From Terriglobia bacterium (GTDB taxonomy: Bacteria > Acidobacteriota > Terriglobia > Terriglobales > Acidobacteriaceae), in contig JAIQGE010000012.1 of NCBI GenBank assembly GCA_020072815.1, positions 62,001 to 126,000 on the forward strand: 64,000 bases of DNA, written 5' to 3'. A program made the position numbers and the translations under genes. Below, piece after piece: positions 17,076 to 26,621 of this stretch. The notes under the pieces were generated by a model. That model worked only from the letters and a program-made list of their open reading frames with translations. It made no database searches and was not told the origin of the DNA. The first letter of the stretch is position 1, and each line of letters opens with the position of its first letter.

Positions 17076-18476
17076 TTACCTGGTGCGCGGCGAAACTCGG
17101 GAGAGGCCATTTGCCACTTCCGCCGGCTGACGTCCTACGCTGTAATAGGAGAGGCCGGCGCTGCCCATTTGCTTCGCGGTATAGAGGTTGCGGCCGTCCA
17201 GGACGATTGGATAGCGCAAGAGTTTCTTCATCCGTTTCAAGTCAAGGTGCAGAAACTCCCGCCATTCGGTCAGGATCAGGAGCGCATCAGCGCCTTCCGC
17301 GGCGGAATACGCGTCCGGCGCGTAGTGGATGGAGTCACCCAGGATCAGCTTGGCCCGTTCTGCGGCAGCGGGATCGTAAGCAGTGATATGGGCGCCTTCT
17401 TCCAGAAGACTCTTGATGACTTCAATGGCTGCTGAATCGCGGACGTCGTCGGTTCCGCATTTGTACGCCAGTCCCAGCACGGCCAGACGTTTCCCCTTCA
17501 GGGTCCAAAGCGCGGCGCGGACCTTGCGCACAAAACGGACTCGCTGCTCATCGTTGATCCTGCGGACTTCATCCAGCAATCCGAATTCAACGCCCAATTC
17601 GCGGGCGACGCAACGAAACGCGGCAACGTCTTTGGGGAAGCACGACCCGCCGTAGCCCAGGCCTGCGTGCAGGAAATCGCTGCCGATGCGGCGGTCGCTG
17701 CCAATTCCCTTGCGGACCTCTTCGATATCAGCTCCGGCGGCTTCGCAAACATTGGCCACTTCATTGATGAAAGAGATCTTCATCGCCAGGAAGGCGTTCG
17801 AAGCATGTTTGATCAGTTCAGCGCTTTGCGGCGATGTTTCCAGATAGATGGGCTCAGGGCGCGCCTTCTCCGGTTTGGGCACGGCGCCTGACTGCTGCGC
17901 GTACGAGCCATCCAGGATGGGCGCGTAAACATCACGCATCACCCGGGCGGCCCGGTCGGTCTTGGCGCCCACAATGATCCGGTCGGGATAAAGGAAATCA
18001 GTGACCGCGGAGCCTTCGCGCAGGAATTCAGGGTTCGATACCACATCGAATTCGTTGCGGTCGCGGCCGTCCAGCAGCATGGCGCGCTGGATCCATTCAC
18101 TGGTATAGACCGGCACGGTGCTCTTCTCGACGATTACTTTGTGCCCCTGCGCGCACTGGGCAATGGCCCGCGTAACCGACTCCACAAACGAGAGGTCCGC
18201 CGCGCCATTGACGGCCGAGGGCGTGCCGACGGCAATAAAGATGACCAGCGAATCTCTGACCGCTGCTTCAATCGAAGTGGAGAATTTGAGCCGGGCTCCC
18301 CGGTGGCGCGAGAGCAGTTCTTGCAGGTAAAGCTCATGGATGAGCGTGCCACCCGCTTCCAGGGTGGCGATCTTTTCAACGTCGTTATCAACGCAAATTA
18401 CGTGATGCCCTAACTCTGCCAGACAGGTCGCAGCTACCAGACCTACATAACCCGAACCAACGACAGTCAGTCGCAT
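17076..18476 (-). CDS. ugd: UDP-glucose 6-dehydrogenase
   Basis: The 466-residue enzyme oxidises UDP-glucose to UDP-glucuronate with two NAD+ in the cytoplasm, supplying acidic sugars for polysaccharide. The N-terminal NAD fold is clear (LTVVGSGYVGLVAATCLAELG). The catalytic cysteine is in GYGGSCFPKDVAAF (about residue 265), and a C-terminal UDP-binding domain follows (GLAYKCGTDDVRDSAA). Length is usual for the UDP-glucose/GDP-mannose dehydrogenase family. It is monocistronic, with a sugar transferase gene further along on the other strand. Confidence 0.96.
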   Translation of the reverse strand: MRLTVVGSGYVGLVAATCLAELGHHVICVDNDVEKIATLEAGGTLIHELYLQELLSRHRGARLKFSTSIEAAVRDSLVIFIAVGTPSAVNGAADLSFVESVTRAIAQCAQGHKVIVEKSTVPVYTSEWIQRAMLLDGRDRNEFDVVSNPEFLREGSAVTDFLYPDRIIVGAKTDRAARVMRDVYAPILDGSYAQQSGAVPKPEKARPEPIYLETSPQSAELIKHASNAFLAMKISFINEVANVCEAAGADIEEVRKGIGSDRRIGSDFLHAGLGYGGSCFPKDVAAFRCVARELGVEFGLLDEVRRINDEQRVRFVRKVRAALWTLKGKRLAVLGLAYKCGTDDVRDSAAIEVIKSLLEEGAHITAYDPAAAERAKLILGDSIHYAPDAYSAAEGADALLILTEWREFLHLDLKRMKKLLRYPIVLDGRNLYTAKQMGSAGLSYYSVGRQPAEVANGLSRVSPRTR

Positions 18477-19770
18477 GAATTTGTCACCTAATCAAAGCCA
18501 AGTTCTGCACAACTAGAGTTTATAGTTGCCAGTATCTACACCTCGCATAACGGCGTCAACCAATCTTTGCGAGTGGACTCTGTGGGAAACCTTCTTCGAC
18601 AACAGCAAATCAGCCGGAGCAGAATGCGAAAGAAACGCGGACAAAAGCGTTTGATGCTTGCGTCCGCGCCATGCGATGCCCAGCTCTTGCGCGGAGCAAA
18701 AAGTCTCTCACACGGCTGAGCGTGACGGCAGCCGCGAAACCCGGATCTCCTGTGTTTTGAAGGGCAAACAGCGTCTCGCGAAACGAAGCGATGCGCAATG
18801 GTGGCGCCGAGGAAGGCGCGGTCCTGGAGGCAACTTTGATCGGCAGCAGCGCAAAATTCTCACTTCAATTGCAGCGGAGAATGCATTTTCGTCCGGCGAA
18901 AACAGCTAGATTGAACTCTTGAAGTACATGCACTCTTGAATGCAACGCGCGCGTGCATTCTCCAACAAGTTCGCTGCCGCAATCTCAGAGCTGCACACCA
19001 AGATCCACCTGCGAAGTTTCCATCTTTGAAAACTAGAACGTTGAGGACATGAACCATTGGGTGTGACGCGCAGCCAGCAGCAGCCGGACTTTGGTTCGGA
19101 CAGATTGATTTCTCGCCGTCGCCCTAAGCTCTGCGACTCCCACTCCGGCTTGCCACGCCAAGTCCCGGATAGCCGCTGAAGTGCAGTCACCAAAGTTCAG
19201 TGATTTTGAAAATGGACGCGTGACAATGCGTCAATTCTTTCTTATGCTGCGTATAGCAACAAGAAACAACTTGCGGGCCGTGGGAAACAGAGTGAACGCA
19301 GGCCTTGACTTGCACCCAAGTTGTGCGCCCAGCGTTCAACCAACCAAGTCCAGAGCCGTTGTCCGGCTCAAGCTTCCATGATCCTAAGGCGTTCGCCTGA
19401 ATGCACCGGTTTCTGGGCGATGGTTTCCGTTTTCAGTCCTGGTTGTCCGCTGACTACGGGAGATTAACGATATTTATAGGGAATAAACCTGCCATGGTGC
19501 TGGTTACTGGGGAGGTTTATAATCGGAACGCCATGCGTTTTGCTGCGCGGCCGCGACGGAATCCCTGGTCTTAGGTTCCTGAGTTGCGGCTTCGTATGCG
19601 GCGACGATTGCCGCCGGTTTCTTAGCGGGACCCGGTTGTAACGGCAAGCAACTCTTTTTGTGCTTGCGTGTTTGGGAAGGGGAAATTGCAATTTTTCATT
19701 GGAGAGTATTTTGAACAACCCGCCGCTTGCCAGAGCACACCGAGTTGAATCGGGCAGACATTTCGGTTGC
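18477..19770. other. 1.3-kb gene-poor region
   Basis: Several short open frames exist on both strands, but none has a good ribosome binding site, biased codon use or a recognisable product. Base composition is more AT-rich than the flanks, and short direct and inverted words such as TGCATTC/GAATGC recur around 18880-18965. A perfect TATAAT at 19518-19523 is the best promoter signal for the downstream sugar transferase, giving a long leader of nearly 400 bases. The region may hold decayed genes, a long leader or an untranslated RNA. Confidence 0.5.
19518..19523 (+). promoter_or_regulatory. Candidate -10 element upstream of the sugar transferase
   Basis: TATAAT is a perfect -10 hexamer; the region 17 bases upstream (TGGTGC) is a poor -35, so an activator may be needed. 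It is the only strong match between ugd and the sugar transferase on the plus strand. Confidence 0.35.
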
Positions 19771-19920
19771 ATGAATTTTCATTACGCCATCGCGCTCCTT
19801 GCCGTTTCGAAAAGCTTTCGCGAGAAACTGCATTCATCCCCCGTCCCGGATGGCGCTGTCTTGCTCGATCGCCTGGAAGATTTGAACGAACTGCCAACAT
19901 ATTCAGATAGGAGGCCCTAA
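19771..19920 (+). CDS. Possible 49-residue leader ORF
   Basis: An ATG at 19771 opens a 49-residue frame whose TAA (19918-19920) lies between the AGGAGG ribosome binding site and the GTG start of the sugar transferase. The peptide (MNFHYAIALLAVSKSFREKL at its start) has no known family, no clear ribosome binding site and only moderate third-position GC. The arrangement would allow translational coupling, but the frame may be chance. Confidence 0.3.
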   Translation: MNFHYAIALLAVSKSFREKLHSSPVPDGAVLLDRLEDLNELPTYSDRRP

Positions 19921-19921
19921 C

Positions 19922-21412
19922 GTGTCGAGTGCGACAGGCATAGCGAGAGAGCAAGAACGGCTCGCTGGACTCGCCGGCTTTGCAGAAAGCGAAACCCTGA
20001 CCGGTGCTATTCCCAGCACCAAGACCGGGCGGGGCGGACTTTTTGCCGCGGCGGACGGCCTGGTGGTGATCGGGTCCGGGTTGCTCGCGTTCGGCCTTAG
20101 CCAATCCGTTGGAGGCTGGCTGGGGACCGCGCCGCTGGGCGCCGGTGACGCGCATCACGTCCGCTTGCTGGTTTTGCTGGTCATTTACGCCTGTCTCACC
20201 ATTGTCTGCAATATGGCGCAAGACCTCTACTCGGAAGGCGTGATCCACTCGGCGGACGCCGCGCGCAAACTCGCCAAAGCTTTTTTGCTCTCTTCCCTGC
20301 TGGCGGTCATGGTGATGTTTGTCGCCGGAGAAAAAGCAGTCCCGCGCCTGATCTTTGTCACCACCGCCACTTTCAGTCTGGCTGGCCTGGTGGTGCTGCG
20401 TTATGGGGTGCAGATCCGCAACGTCAAGCGCATCGCGCGCGGTGAAGGTACGCGCCACGTGCTCATTGTGGGCGCCGGCACTATCGGGCGCGCCTTCCAC
20501 CGCTACCTGCGGACCCATCGCTACCTGGGCAAGAAAGTCTGCGGTTTCGTGGATGACACGCCGCGGACTTCGTCCTTGTGGCTGGGCACCACCGCCGATT
20601 TGCCTCGTCTGGTAAAAGAGCACTTCATTGACGAAATCTATTTCACGCCCGGCGCCAGCCGCGATGTGGTCATCAACGTGGCCATGCAGGCGCGCGAGGA
20701 ACGCATCAGCGTGAAAGTTGTCCCCGACCTCTATGGCGGACTGGCTTTGGGCGCGCGTTTGACCTGCATCGGCGATATTCCCGTGCTGGAACTGAACCGC
20801 CAGCCCATTCCGGCCGGCGGGTTGCTCATCAAGCGAGTCATTGACTTCATGGTCGCCAGCGTGCTGGCACTGATCTCCGCCCCGGTGATGCTGCTGGCCG
20901 CTCTGGCCATCAAGCTGGATTCGCCCGGCCCGGTCTTCTATTCCGCCTGGCGCGTGGGACGCAAAGGACGCAGGTTCCGTTGCTACAAGTTCCGCACCAT
21001 GATTGCCGACGCCGATGACCGCAAAGACGAGCTTCGCCACCTCAACGAGCGCAACGGCGCGACCTTTAAGATCACCAACGACCCGCGCATTACCCGAGTG
21101 GGCCGCGCTCTTCGCAAATTCAGCATTGACGAACTGCCGCAACTGCTCAATGTGATGAAGGGCGACATGAGCATGGTGGGGCCGCGCCCGCACCCGGTTG
21201 ACGACTACGACCAGTACCGGCTGGAAGACCTTCGCCGCCTGGACGTTTTACCCGGCGTCACCGGCTTGTGGCAAGTCAGCGCCCGCCGCGATCCCTCCTT
21301 CGAGACCAACGTGATGCTTGACCTGGAATACATCAACAATTGGAACCTCTTCCTGGATTTGAAGATTCTTTTGAAGACGGTTCCGGAAGTTTTTCGCGGG
21401 TCAGGCCACTAA
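19922..21412 (+). CDS. Undecaprenyl-phosphate sugar phosphotransferase (WcaJ/EpsZ-like)
   Basis: The 496-residue inner-membrane enzyme starts at GTG behind AGGAGG. Residues 40-160 contain four to five hydrophobic helices, followed by a nucleotide-fold domain (LIVGAGTIGRAFHRYL). The C-terminal 200 residues form the bacterial sugar transferase domain: KRVIDFMVAS with a membrane-associated helix, then KFRTM, and DELPQLLNVMKGDMSMVGPRP. It transfers sugar-1-phosphate from a UDP-sugar to undecaprenyl phosphate, the first step of exopolysaccharide or capsule repeat assembly. No other polysaccharide genes follow, so the rest of the pathway must be elsewhere. Confidence 0.94.
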   Translation: MSSATGIAREQERLAGLAGFAESETLTGAIPSTKTGRGGLFAAADGLVVIGSGLLAFGLSQSVGGWLGTAPLGAGDAHHVRLLVLLVIYACLTIVCNMAQDLYSEGVIHSADAARKLAKAFLLSSLLAVMVMFVAGEKAVPRLIFVTTATFSLAGLVVLRYGVQIRNVKRIARGEGTRHVLIVGAGTIGRAFHRYLRTHRYLGKKVCGFVDDTPRTSSLWLGTTADLPRLVKEHFIDEIYFTPGASRDVVINVAMQAREERISVKVVPDLYGGLALGARLTCIGDIPVLELNRQPIPAGGLLIKRVIDFMVASVLALISAPVMLLAALAIKLDSPGPVFYSAWRVGRKGRRFRCYKFRTMIADADDRKDELRHLNERNGATFKITNDPRITRVGRALRKFSIDELPQLLNVMKGDMSMVGPRPHPVDDYDQYRLEDLRRLDVLPGVTGLWQVSARRDPSFETNVMLDLEYINNWNLFLDLKILLKTVPEVFRGSGH

Positions 21413-21445
21413 CCCGCCGTATCACGCCGGCGCGCAGCGCGGAAA

Positions 21446-22714
21446 TCAGCTCTTCATCAAAAGGCCGACGATCGCCGCCGACATCAGATTGGCCATCGTG
21501 CCGGCCAGCATGGCACGGAACCCCAGCTTGGCCAGTTGCTCCCGTTTGTTCGGCGCCAGCGCGCCGATTCCGCCGATCTGAATGCCAATCGAACTGAAGT
21601 TGGCAAAACCACACAGGGCGTAAGTCGCTATGGTGAATGAACGCGGATCCAATGACGCTTGTTGTCCGCCCAGAAGCGTATAGGCGTAGAGTTCGTTGAT
21701 CACCATGCGCGAGCCCAGCAGGTTACCGATGGCCGTGCAGTCTTTCCAGGGCACTCCGATCACCCAGGCGACCGGCGCGAAGATCACGCCCAGCACATGC
21801 TCAATGCTCTCCGGAAAAAAGCTGAAGTGGCTGTGAATGCCGCCCATGATGCCGTTGAGCAAAGCGATCAGCGCGATAAAAGAGATCAACATGATCCCCA
21901 CGTTAAACGCCAGCTTGCCGCCGTCAATGGTGCCGCGGGCAATGGCCGCCAGCAGGTTGGAGTCGCGGTGCATTTCCTCTTCGGCGATTTCCACAGTCCC
22001 GGCAGTTTTGGGCTGCTCGGTCTCCGGCACCAGCATTTTGGCCATCAGGATGGTGCCGGGCGCGGTCATAATCACCGCGGCCAGCAGGTTTTCGGCCTTG
22101 ATTCCATATTGGATGTAAGCCGCCATGATCCCGCCAGAAACGTGTGCCATACCCGCGGTCATGATGGTCATCAGCTCGGACTTGGTGCAGTCCGGCAGCA
22201 GCGGGCGAATGCTCAGCGGAGCTTCCGTCTGGCCCATGAAGATGGACGCGGCAACGTCCAGAGATTCAGCCCCGCTCACGCCCATGAACCGGTTCATCAC
22301 CCAGGCCATGGCTTTGATGATCATCTGCATCACGCCCAGGTGATAAAGCACGGCAAAAAACGCTGAAATAAAAATGATGGTGGGGAGCACCTGAAACGCA
22401 AAGATAAAACCCGTCTTCGAGAAACCCGGGGGGAGGAACGGCAACGCGGCATTGGGATTGGCTGGGAAGCCCAGGTTGCCGAAGACAAACGACGATCCGG
22501 CAAAGGCGTAGGAAAGCAGTTTGTTCACCGCTTGGCCGGCCACACCCAGCGCGCGCTGGCCCCAACTGAAGTGGAGCACCGCAAACGCAAACAGGAACTG
22601 CAGGCCCAGCCCCCACAGAATGGTTTTCAGGCGGATGGAGCGCCGGTTGGTGGAAAACAGATAGGCAAACGACAACAGAACAATGATGCCCAGCAGGCCT
22701 GCGAATCGTGACAT
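21446..22714 (-). CDS. nupC: Concentrative nucleoside transporter, NupC family
   Basis: The 422-residue membrane protein has the CNT layout: three N-terminal helices (GLLGIIVLLSFAYLFSTNRR is the first), a gate domain (VLPTIIFISAFFAVLYHLG) and the conserved core (SLDVAASIFMGQTEAPL; MTAGMAHVSGGIMAAYI). It imports nucleosides by cation symport. Its neighbour at 22929 is a secreted adenosine deaminase on the same strand, and three further nucleoside enzymes follow, so it is the import step of a scavenging cluster. It ends 33 bases from the convergent sugar transferase. Confidence 0.95.
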   Translation of the reverse strand: MSRFAGLLGIIVLLSFAYLFSTNRRSIRLKTILWGLGLQFLFAFAVLHFSWGQRALGVAGQAVNKLLSYAFAGSSFVFGNLGFPANPNAALPFLPPGFSKTGFIFAFQVLPTIIFISAFFAVLYHLGVMQMIIKAMAWVMNRFMGVSGAESLDVAASIFMGQTEAPLSIRPLLPDCTKSELMTIMTAGMAHVSGGIMAAYIQYGIKAENLLAAVIMTAPGTILMAKMLVPETEQPKTAGTVEIAEEEMHRDSNLLAAIARGTIDGGKLAFNVGIMLISFIALIALLNGIMGGIHSHFSFFPESIEHVLGVIFAPVAWVIGVPWKDCTAIGNLLGSRMVINELYAYTLLGGQQASLDPRSFTIATYALCGFANFSSIGIQIGGIGALAPNKREQLAKLGFRAMLAGTMANLMSAAIVGLLMKS

Positions 22715-22799
22715 GGCAATCCTTTTCGGGCCGGCGCACGCCAGCGGATTTCATTCCTGGCTCAGAAATTCCCGATCATTGTAGCCGGAGTGTCAAGCT

Positions 22800-22930
22800 G
22801 AGGCGCTAGCGAACGTGAGCGTTAACCGGGGACCCCGGCGCGCCCGGTTTTGGCGTGTTGGGGTGGGTAGCGGGAGCCCGCTGCCGAAATCTGAGCGCGT
22901 AGCGCCGCCAAGCGCGAAGTCGAAAGACCT
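22800..22930. repeat. Palindromic intergenic repeat
   Basis: The gap between nupC and the deaminase holds hairpins in a GC-rich block, including the perfect AGCGGG/CCCGCT pair at 22869-22882 and a nested ACCGGG/CCCGGT block just before it. The style is that of dispersed repeats in acidobacterial genomes. No second copy occurs in this window, so the assignment as a genomic repeat is inferred. Confidence 0.4.
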
Positions 22931-24365
22931 AGAATTTGCGCTCAAACTCGGCGAAAGCCTTTTCCAGCGTTTCCTTGGCTTTGGTCTTCTCTTGATCGGG
23001 AAGAAAACTGAACGCGAGGCTGGCTCGCGCCATCTTCTTCAAGTCGGCGTAACTGAGATGATAGGTTTCCGCGGCGCGCTGGTATTCCTGGGTCATGTTC
23101 GAGCGGGCAACGCCTTCATCGTCAGTGGCCAGCGCCACGGGGACACCAAACTTGAGATACACCGGCAGCGGGTGCCGTGCGCCCGTCACGCCCAGAATCA
23201 CATCGTTGCTGGTCAGGCAGACTTCCACCAGGATTCGCTCGCGCGCCATCTTCTTGAGCAGTTCAGTGGGATTGGGTTCGCGCATCACGTCCACGCCGTG
23301 TCCGATGCGCTCAGCCTGGCCTTTCTCGATGGAAGCGCGAATGTGGAACAGTTCCTCCGGCGCGGCGATCTCCGGCGTCAGCTCGCCGGCATGGAGCGTG
23401 ATGTGCACCTTGGGGTAGAGCTTGTGGAGGAAGTCCAGCATGTCCATGTGCAGGTTGAAGTCATGGACGGGGACGTACCAGTCTTCGGCCATCACCATAT
23501 TCAGGCCGACGACGCGCGGATCGCGCGTTGCCATCTCAAATCCGGTGAGCAACTGGGCAAAGACCATTTCCTTCGGGATACCGCGCGCCACCTGGTAGAG
23601 ATAGCGGGCCTGCACGGCACAACCGGCGTCAGCTTGCGGCTGATCGCAATGCATGATTTGCTTTTCGGCCGCTTCAATCTGGTCCAGGTTCTTGCTGGTG
23701 TCGGCGAATACTTTGTCGAGCCCGCCGGCGAGCAGCCCATCGCGCATCTTGACGAAATCGTCATTCCAGCCCAGTTGGCGCCCGAGTCCGGATGCTGCTC
23801 CGCCGTCCGGCGTAAACATCAGCTCCATGTATTGCAGGTGCTCAGCGGCCGCGCGGGAGCGCACTTCCGCCAGCATGTCCGCGGTGTGGCCATTGCCGGC
23901 GGCGCCAAACTTGCCGAAGGTGGCAAAGAAGTGGTCATGCCCGGACTCTCGCGCCGGGAGCCAGCCGCGCATGGAGAATGCGTCCAAAAGCTGGTTGTAA
24001 AGCCCCTGGTCTTGATATGCGGCGCCGGCCGGAGGACGGTCTTTGGTGGCATCGCAAGGTGGCGGCGAAATGGAAGACGTGGGGCGGTCAATGCACAGGC
24101 CGTCCTGTACGGCCCACTTCACAAAGCTTTCCGCATACACGGCGCCCGACAAATGATTGTGCAGGTCCGCGCCCTTGGGCATTTGTTTGAGGAAATCCAT
24201 CAGCAGTGACGGCTGATTGCGCACCGACTCAAAATAGCGTGCTGTTTTTTGTTCAGGACCGGCAGGTGTTTTCTGGATTTTGATGGCCTGCGGCCAGGCC
24301 GGGATGGCGGAAAGCAATAGCAGCAGGACGACAACACGGCGGCATACGGAACGAAGTTCTGACAT
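22929..24365 (-). CDS. Secreted adenosine deaminase family protein
   Basis: The 478-residue product begins with a signal peptide (VVVLLLLLSAIPAWPQA), unusual because most adenosine deaminases are cytoplasmic. The metal-site motifs of the amidohydrolase fold are present: ADLHNHLSGA (HxH), TLHAGEL, ERIGHGVDV and ALATDDEGV. It resembles the secreted ADGF/CECR1-like group in having extra residues between the HxH and the barrel core. It would convert adenosine to inosine outside the inner membrane, and the product would be imported by the neighbouring NupC and split by the phosphorylase at 24456. Confidence 0.92.
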   Translation of the reverse strand: MSELRSVCRRVVVLLLLLSAIPAWPQAIKIQKTPAGPEQKTARYFESVRNQPSLLMDFLKQMPKGADLHNHLSGAVYAESFVKWAVQDGLCIDRPTSSISPPPCDATKDRPPAGAAYQDQGLYNQLLDAFSMRGWLPARESGHDHFFATFGKFGAAGNGHTADMLAEVRSRAAAEHLQYMELMFTPDGGAASGLGRQLGWNDDFVKMRDGLLAGGLDKVFADTSKNLDQIEAAEKQIMHCDQPQADAGCAVQARYLYQVARGIPKEMVFAQLLTGFEMATRDPRVVGLNMVMAEDWYVPVHDFNLHMDMLDFLHKLYPKVHITLHAGELTPEIAAPEELFHIRASIEKGQAERIGHGVDVMREPNPTELLKKMARERILVEVCLTSNDVILGVTGARHPLPVYLKFGVPVALATDDEGVARSNMTQEYQRAAETYHLSYADLKKMARASLAFSFLPDQEKTKAKETLEKAFAEFERKF

Positions 24366-24455
24366 GGACGGAACTATAGCATTTACAATTTGATTTCTAA
24401 AATACAGCCGCGGCCTTTACAGGCCGGGGCAGCCATAGGCAGGTCAGCGAGCAGA

Positions 24456-25298
24456 GTGAGCGACCAATTCAGTCAAGCGGAAGAAGCAGCCAAATTCGTT
24501 TTGTCACGCACGCCGTTGCGTCCCAGCGTGGCGGTGGTGCTGGGATCGGGGCTGGGAGGATTCGCCGACGAGATGGCAGACGCGGTCCGCGTCCCTTATC
24601 AGGAGATACCTCACTTCGCGCGTTCCACTGCGATCGGCCACGCCGGCCAGTTGGTGATCGGCAACATTGCCGGCAGCCCGGCGGTGGTGATGCAAGGCCG
24701 GTTCCATCTGTATGAAGGCTATCCGGCTGAAACCGTCGTCTTCCCTATGCGAGTCTTTGCGCGCATGGGCGTCCGCGCCGCCGTGCTTACCAACGCCGCC
24801 GGCGGCATCAAGCTCGAGTACGGACAAGGACGGCTGGTGGTGGTCACCGACCACATCAATCTGCAGGGCCAGAACCCGTTGGTTGGCGCGGAAGATCCAC
24901 GGCTTGGCGCGCGGTTCATTGATATGACGGAAGCTTATTCAAAGAGCTATCGCCAGATCGCGCTGGAAGCCGGCAAGCGACTGGCCATTGAACTGGGCCA
25001 GGGCGTGTATGCCGGGATGCTCGGCCCCAGCTATGAGACTCCGGCGGAGATTCGTTTCTTGCGCGCCATCGGCGCCGATCTGGTCGGGATGTCCACGGTG
25101 GCGGAAGTGATTGCCGCGCGTCAGTTGGGCATCAAAGTCCTGGCCATTTCCTGCGTGACCAACATGGCCGCGGGAATCCTGGACCAGCAGATCAGTCACC
25201 AGGAAGTGCTGGAGACCGGGCAAAAGATATCCGGGCAGTTCAAGGCCTTATTGCGCGAAGTGGTGCCGCGGATTGCGCAGGATGTATCGAATGCTTAG
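24456..25298 (+). CDS. punA: Purine nucleoside phosphorylase (trimeric PNP family)
   Basis: The 280-residue enzyme splits inosine or guanosine with phosphate to base and ribose 1-phosphate. Family motifs are VVLGSGLGGFADEM near the N-terminus, TNAAGGI and GPSYETPAEIRF (substrate pocket), and ISCVTNMAAGI. The GTG at 24456 gives the usual family N-terminus (SDQFSQAEEAAKFVLSR); an in-frame TTG at 24390 would add 22 residues without resemblance. It is divergent from the adenosine deaminase and converges on the pyrimidine phosphorylase, with four bases of overlap at the stops. Confidence 0.93.
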   Translation: MSDQFSQAEEAAKFVLSRTPLRPSVAVVLGSGLGGFADEMADAVRVPYQEIPHFARSTAIGHAGQLVIGNIAGSPAVVMQGRFHLYEGYPAETVVFPMRVFARMGVRAAVLTNAAGGIKLEYGQGRLVVVTDHINLQGQNPLVGAEDPRLGARFIDMTEAYSKSYRQIALEAGKRLAIELGQGVYAGMLGPSYETPAEIRFLRAIGADLVGMSTVAEVIAARQLGIKVLAISCVTNMAAGILDQQISHQEVLETGQKISGQFKALLREVVPRIAQDVSNA

Positions 25299-26614
25299 CT
25301 GCTCTGGTCCCCAATAATGCGTTTCACCAGTTGCCTGGTCTGCGTAGGCGGCGTCGCGTCAATCTTGTAGCTTTGCAGAATAAGTGGCCGCGCTTGCTCA
25401 AGCCGTTCCTGCGAATTGTAGTAGACGGTGCATAGCGGCTCTCCGGCGGACACCTTGTCGCCGAGCTTTTTATGCACGATGATTCCGACTGCGGGGTCCA
25501 CAGAATCTTCCTTCTTTTCTCTTCCGCCGCCGAGAAGCACGCAGGCCGTGCCGATTTGCTCGCACATGATGCTGGTAACGTAGCCTGGTCCCGGGCTGGC
25601 GATGTCAGCTTGCTGCTTGGCTTGCGGCAGCAGAGCGGGATTGTCCATCACCGCCGGGTTGCCGCCCTGGAGGCGGATCATCTCGCGGAATTTCTCGCGC
25701 GCTTTTCCGCCGGCGATAAGCTCTTCTGCCAGCTTTCTACCTTCGTCCACCGTGGCCACGCGTTTGCCCAGCAGGAACATCCAGGCGCTGAGCGCCAGGC
25801 AAAGTTCGCGCAGATCGTCAGGGCCTTTGCCGTTGAGGACGTCAATGCACTCGGCGACTTCATTGGCGTTGCCCACGGCCCGGCCCAGCGGCTGGTCCAT
25901 GTCGGTAATCAGGGCCACGATGCGCTTGCCCAGTCGCTGGCCGGTTTCGACCATCAACTCTGCGAGGAACGCGGCGTCTTTCTCTGACTTCATGAACGCT
26001 CCGCTGCCGGTCTTCACATCGAGCACCAGCGCGTCAATGCCTTCCGCCAGTTTCTTGCTCATGATGGACGCGCAGATCAGGTATGGGCTTTCTACCGTGC
26101 CGGTCACATCGCGCAGCGCGTAAATGCGCTTGTCCGCGGGAGCAATCTCCGCCGTCTGGCCGATCATCCCCGCGCCGCACTGCGCCAAGACGCGGCGAAA
26201 TTCGGTGACGGAGAGATTCACGTTGAAGCCGGGGATGGACTCCAGTTTGTCGAGCGTGCCTCCGGTGTGGCCCAGGCCTCGTCCGCTGATCATGGGCACG
26301 TACAGACCTCCGGCGGCAGCCACAGGGGCCAGGACGAGTGAAGTCTTATCGCCCACGCCGCCGGTGGAGTGCTTGTCCACTTTGGGCGCGGGAAGGTCGG
26401 AGAGGTCCAGCACCTGGCCGGAGTTCAGCATGGATTCGGTGAGCGCGGCCAGCTCGGCGCGGGTCATCCCGCGAATGACAACCGCCATCAGCCACGCGGA
26501 CATCTGGTAGTCAGGGATGGCGTCGCGGGTGTAGCCGTTGATCAGGAATTCGATTTCTTCGCGCTGGAGTTCGCCGCCATCGCGCTTGCGCCGGATCAGG
26601 TCAGTGACGTGCAT
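25295..26614 (-). CDS. deoA: Pyrimidine-nucleoside (thymidine) phosphorylase
   Basis: The 439-residue enzyme splits thymidine or uridine with phosphate. Motifs are KHSTGGVGDKTSLVLAP (phosphate-binding Lys and Ser) and the family signature SGRGLGHTGGTLDKLES. ATG at 26614 gives the standard start MHVTDLIRRKRDGGEL; an earlier start at 26659 lies inside the upstream gene. It lies seven bases after cytidine deaminase, forming a cdd-deoA operon. Together they turn cytidine into uridine and then uracil and ribose 1-phosphate. Confidence 0.95.
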   Translation of the reverse strand: MHVTDLIRRKRDGGELQREEIEFLINGYTRDAIPDYQMSAWLMAVVIRGMTRAELAALTESMLNSGQVLDLSDLPAPKVDKHSTGGVGDKTSLVLAPVAAAGGLYVPMISGRGLGHTGGTLDKLESIPGFNVNLSVTEFRRVLAQCGAGMIGQTAEIAPADKRIYALRDVTGTVESPYLICASIMSKKLAEGIDALVLDVKTGSGAFMKSEKDAAFLAELMVETGQRLGKRIVALITDMDQPLGRAVGNANEVAECIDVLNGKGPDDLRELCLALSAWMFLLGKRVATVDEGRKLAEELIAGGKAREKFREMIRLQGGNPAVMDNPALLPQAKQQADIASPGPGYVTSIMCEQIGTACVLLGGGREKKEDSVDPAVGIIVHKKLGDKVSAGEPLCTVYYNSQERLEQARPLILQSYKIDATPPTQTRQLVKRIIGDQSS

Positions 26615-26621
26615 CTGAAGG

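Noticed and set aside
19622-21193. 523-residue minus-strand frame
   Set aside because: His/Gln/Arg-rich shadow of the sugar transferase without any motif.
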